The notes beneath the pieces are model-generated. The model was given only the letters and a program-made list of their open reading frames with translations, made no database searches and was not told where the DNA came from. A program made the position numbers and the translations under genes. A stretch of DNA of 64,000 bases from Tolypothrix sp. PCC 7712 (GTDB lineage Bacteria; Cyanobacteriota; Cyanobacteriia; Cyanobacteriales; Nostocaceae). Positions 63,625 through 64,000 of the stretch are shown one piece after another. How positions within the stretch are numbered: position 1 is the first letter of the stretch; every line of letters starts with the position of its first letter. The DNA lies in the NCBI RefSeq assembly GCF_025860405.1, contig NZ_CP063785.1:6201390-6265389 (forward strand). Reading direction: 5' to 3'.

Positions 63625-64000
63625 ATGAGCATGAGTGAAAACACATTAGAAGGCAACGGGAAGGCTTTTCTCGTTCTGCTTTTGCCGATTTCGTTTCTGA
63701 TTATTTTCCTGGTTTCCACCTGGAAAATTTTGCTGGCTTTCATGCTAGTGATTTTTGCTTTCAATACTTGGCAGCGCATTCAATGGCAAAAATGGTGTCA
63801 GCAAGTTAATCCTATTTTCAATCGCCTGATTCTGGAAACTCAGGGTAAAGTCACACCAATGGACTTGGCAATCAAGGGTAATTTTTCTGGCTCTCAAGCT
63901 AAACGCTACCTTGATACTAAAGCCAACGAATTTGGTGCCAGTATTCTGAATTCTGAAGATGAAAGTCCGGTTTATTACTTTATTAATGCCACCATCTTGG
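63625..64000 (+). CDS. Membrane-anchored hypothetical protein (3' end outside window)
   Basis: At least 125 residues: a short polar start, two hydrophobic segments (about residues 14-33 and 35-48), then a soluble region (QWQKWCQQVNPIFNRLILE, GKVTPMDLAIKGNFSGSQAKRYLD) that may be a winged helix. No family is recognised. The frame stays open to the window edge. An ATG six bases later (63631) is equally possible. Confidence 0.65.
   Translation, partial: MSMSENTLEGNGKAFLVLLLPISFLIIFLVSTWKILLAFMLVIFAFNTWQRIQWQKWCQQVNPIFNRLILETQGKVTPMDLAIKGNFSGSQAKRYLDTKANEFGASILNSEDESPVYYFINATIL

Overview
The window looks like the chromosome of a filamentous, Nostoc-like cyanobacterium. Reasons: many GCGATCGC (HIP1) octamers, heptameric tandem repeats between genes, several families of small inverted-repeat elements, and cyanobacterium-typical genes (a cyanobacteriochrome-type kinase, a Tab2/Atab2 protein, a TIGR04376-type coiled coil, a CHASE2 serine/threonine kinase, an ethylene-receptor-like hybrid kinase). 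Identifications rest on motif recognition by eye; no search was run.

Layout. 0-6 kb: a CobW-type metallochaperone behind a Zur-like box, an SDR protein and two membrane proteins. 7-9 kb: a KimA-like potassium transporter. 9-16.6 kb: a metal/corrinoid uptake locus on the minus strand, made of a TonB-dependent receptor, a thioredoxin-like ferredoxin protein, a binding protein, a permease and an ATPase behind a Fur/Zur-like box, preceded by a DUF1636 gene with its own cobalamin riboswitch. 16.7-22 kb: a large multi-GAF photoreceptor-type histidine kinase with a complete IS701-type insertion just upstream. 22-35 kb: phosphoesterase, VanX-like dipeptidase, ABC exporter, a MarR / Fe-S-SCP2 pair with two identical 14-base operators, PmbA-like and Tab2-like proteins, and a repeat-rich 1-kb stretch. 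35-51 kb: mostly housekeeping (lgt, cobM, MoxR, ribF, surE, pheS, RecQ, leuA), plus a toxin-antitoxin pair and an MHYT histidine kinase broken by one in-frame stop. 52-60 kb: CHASE2 kinase, sugar transporter, ethylene-receptor-like kinase and a receiver protein.

60.4-63.3 kb is the most unusual part. A Ro60 (TROVE-vWA) gene is flanked by six tRNA-like elements on the same strand, five upstream and one downstream. Each has a tRNA acceptor stem and T-arm (five also have a D-arm), but the anticodon region holds a conserved insert with a GNRA-capped (five of six) hairpin whose bulged stem matches the Ro-binding signature of Y RNAs (CNUUGNC paired with GNCGAA-type sequence), followed by GGGTTATCG. 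A consensus promoter lies before the first element and an intrinsic terminator after the last, so the whole looks like one operon making Ro60 and a set of tRNA/Y-RNA chimeras. The ro60 leader itself carries a similar hairpin next to its ribosome-binding site.

Small mobile elements are frequent: at least four families of short inverted-repeat elements, one of them nested inside another, IS630 and possible IS605-type remnants, and a dispersed short palindrome present four times.
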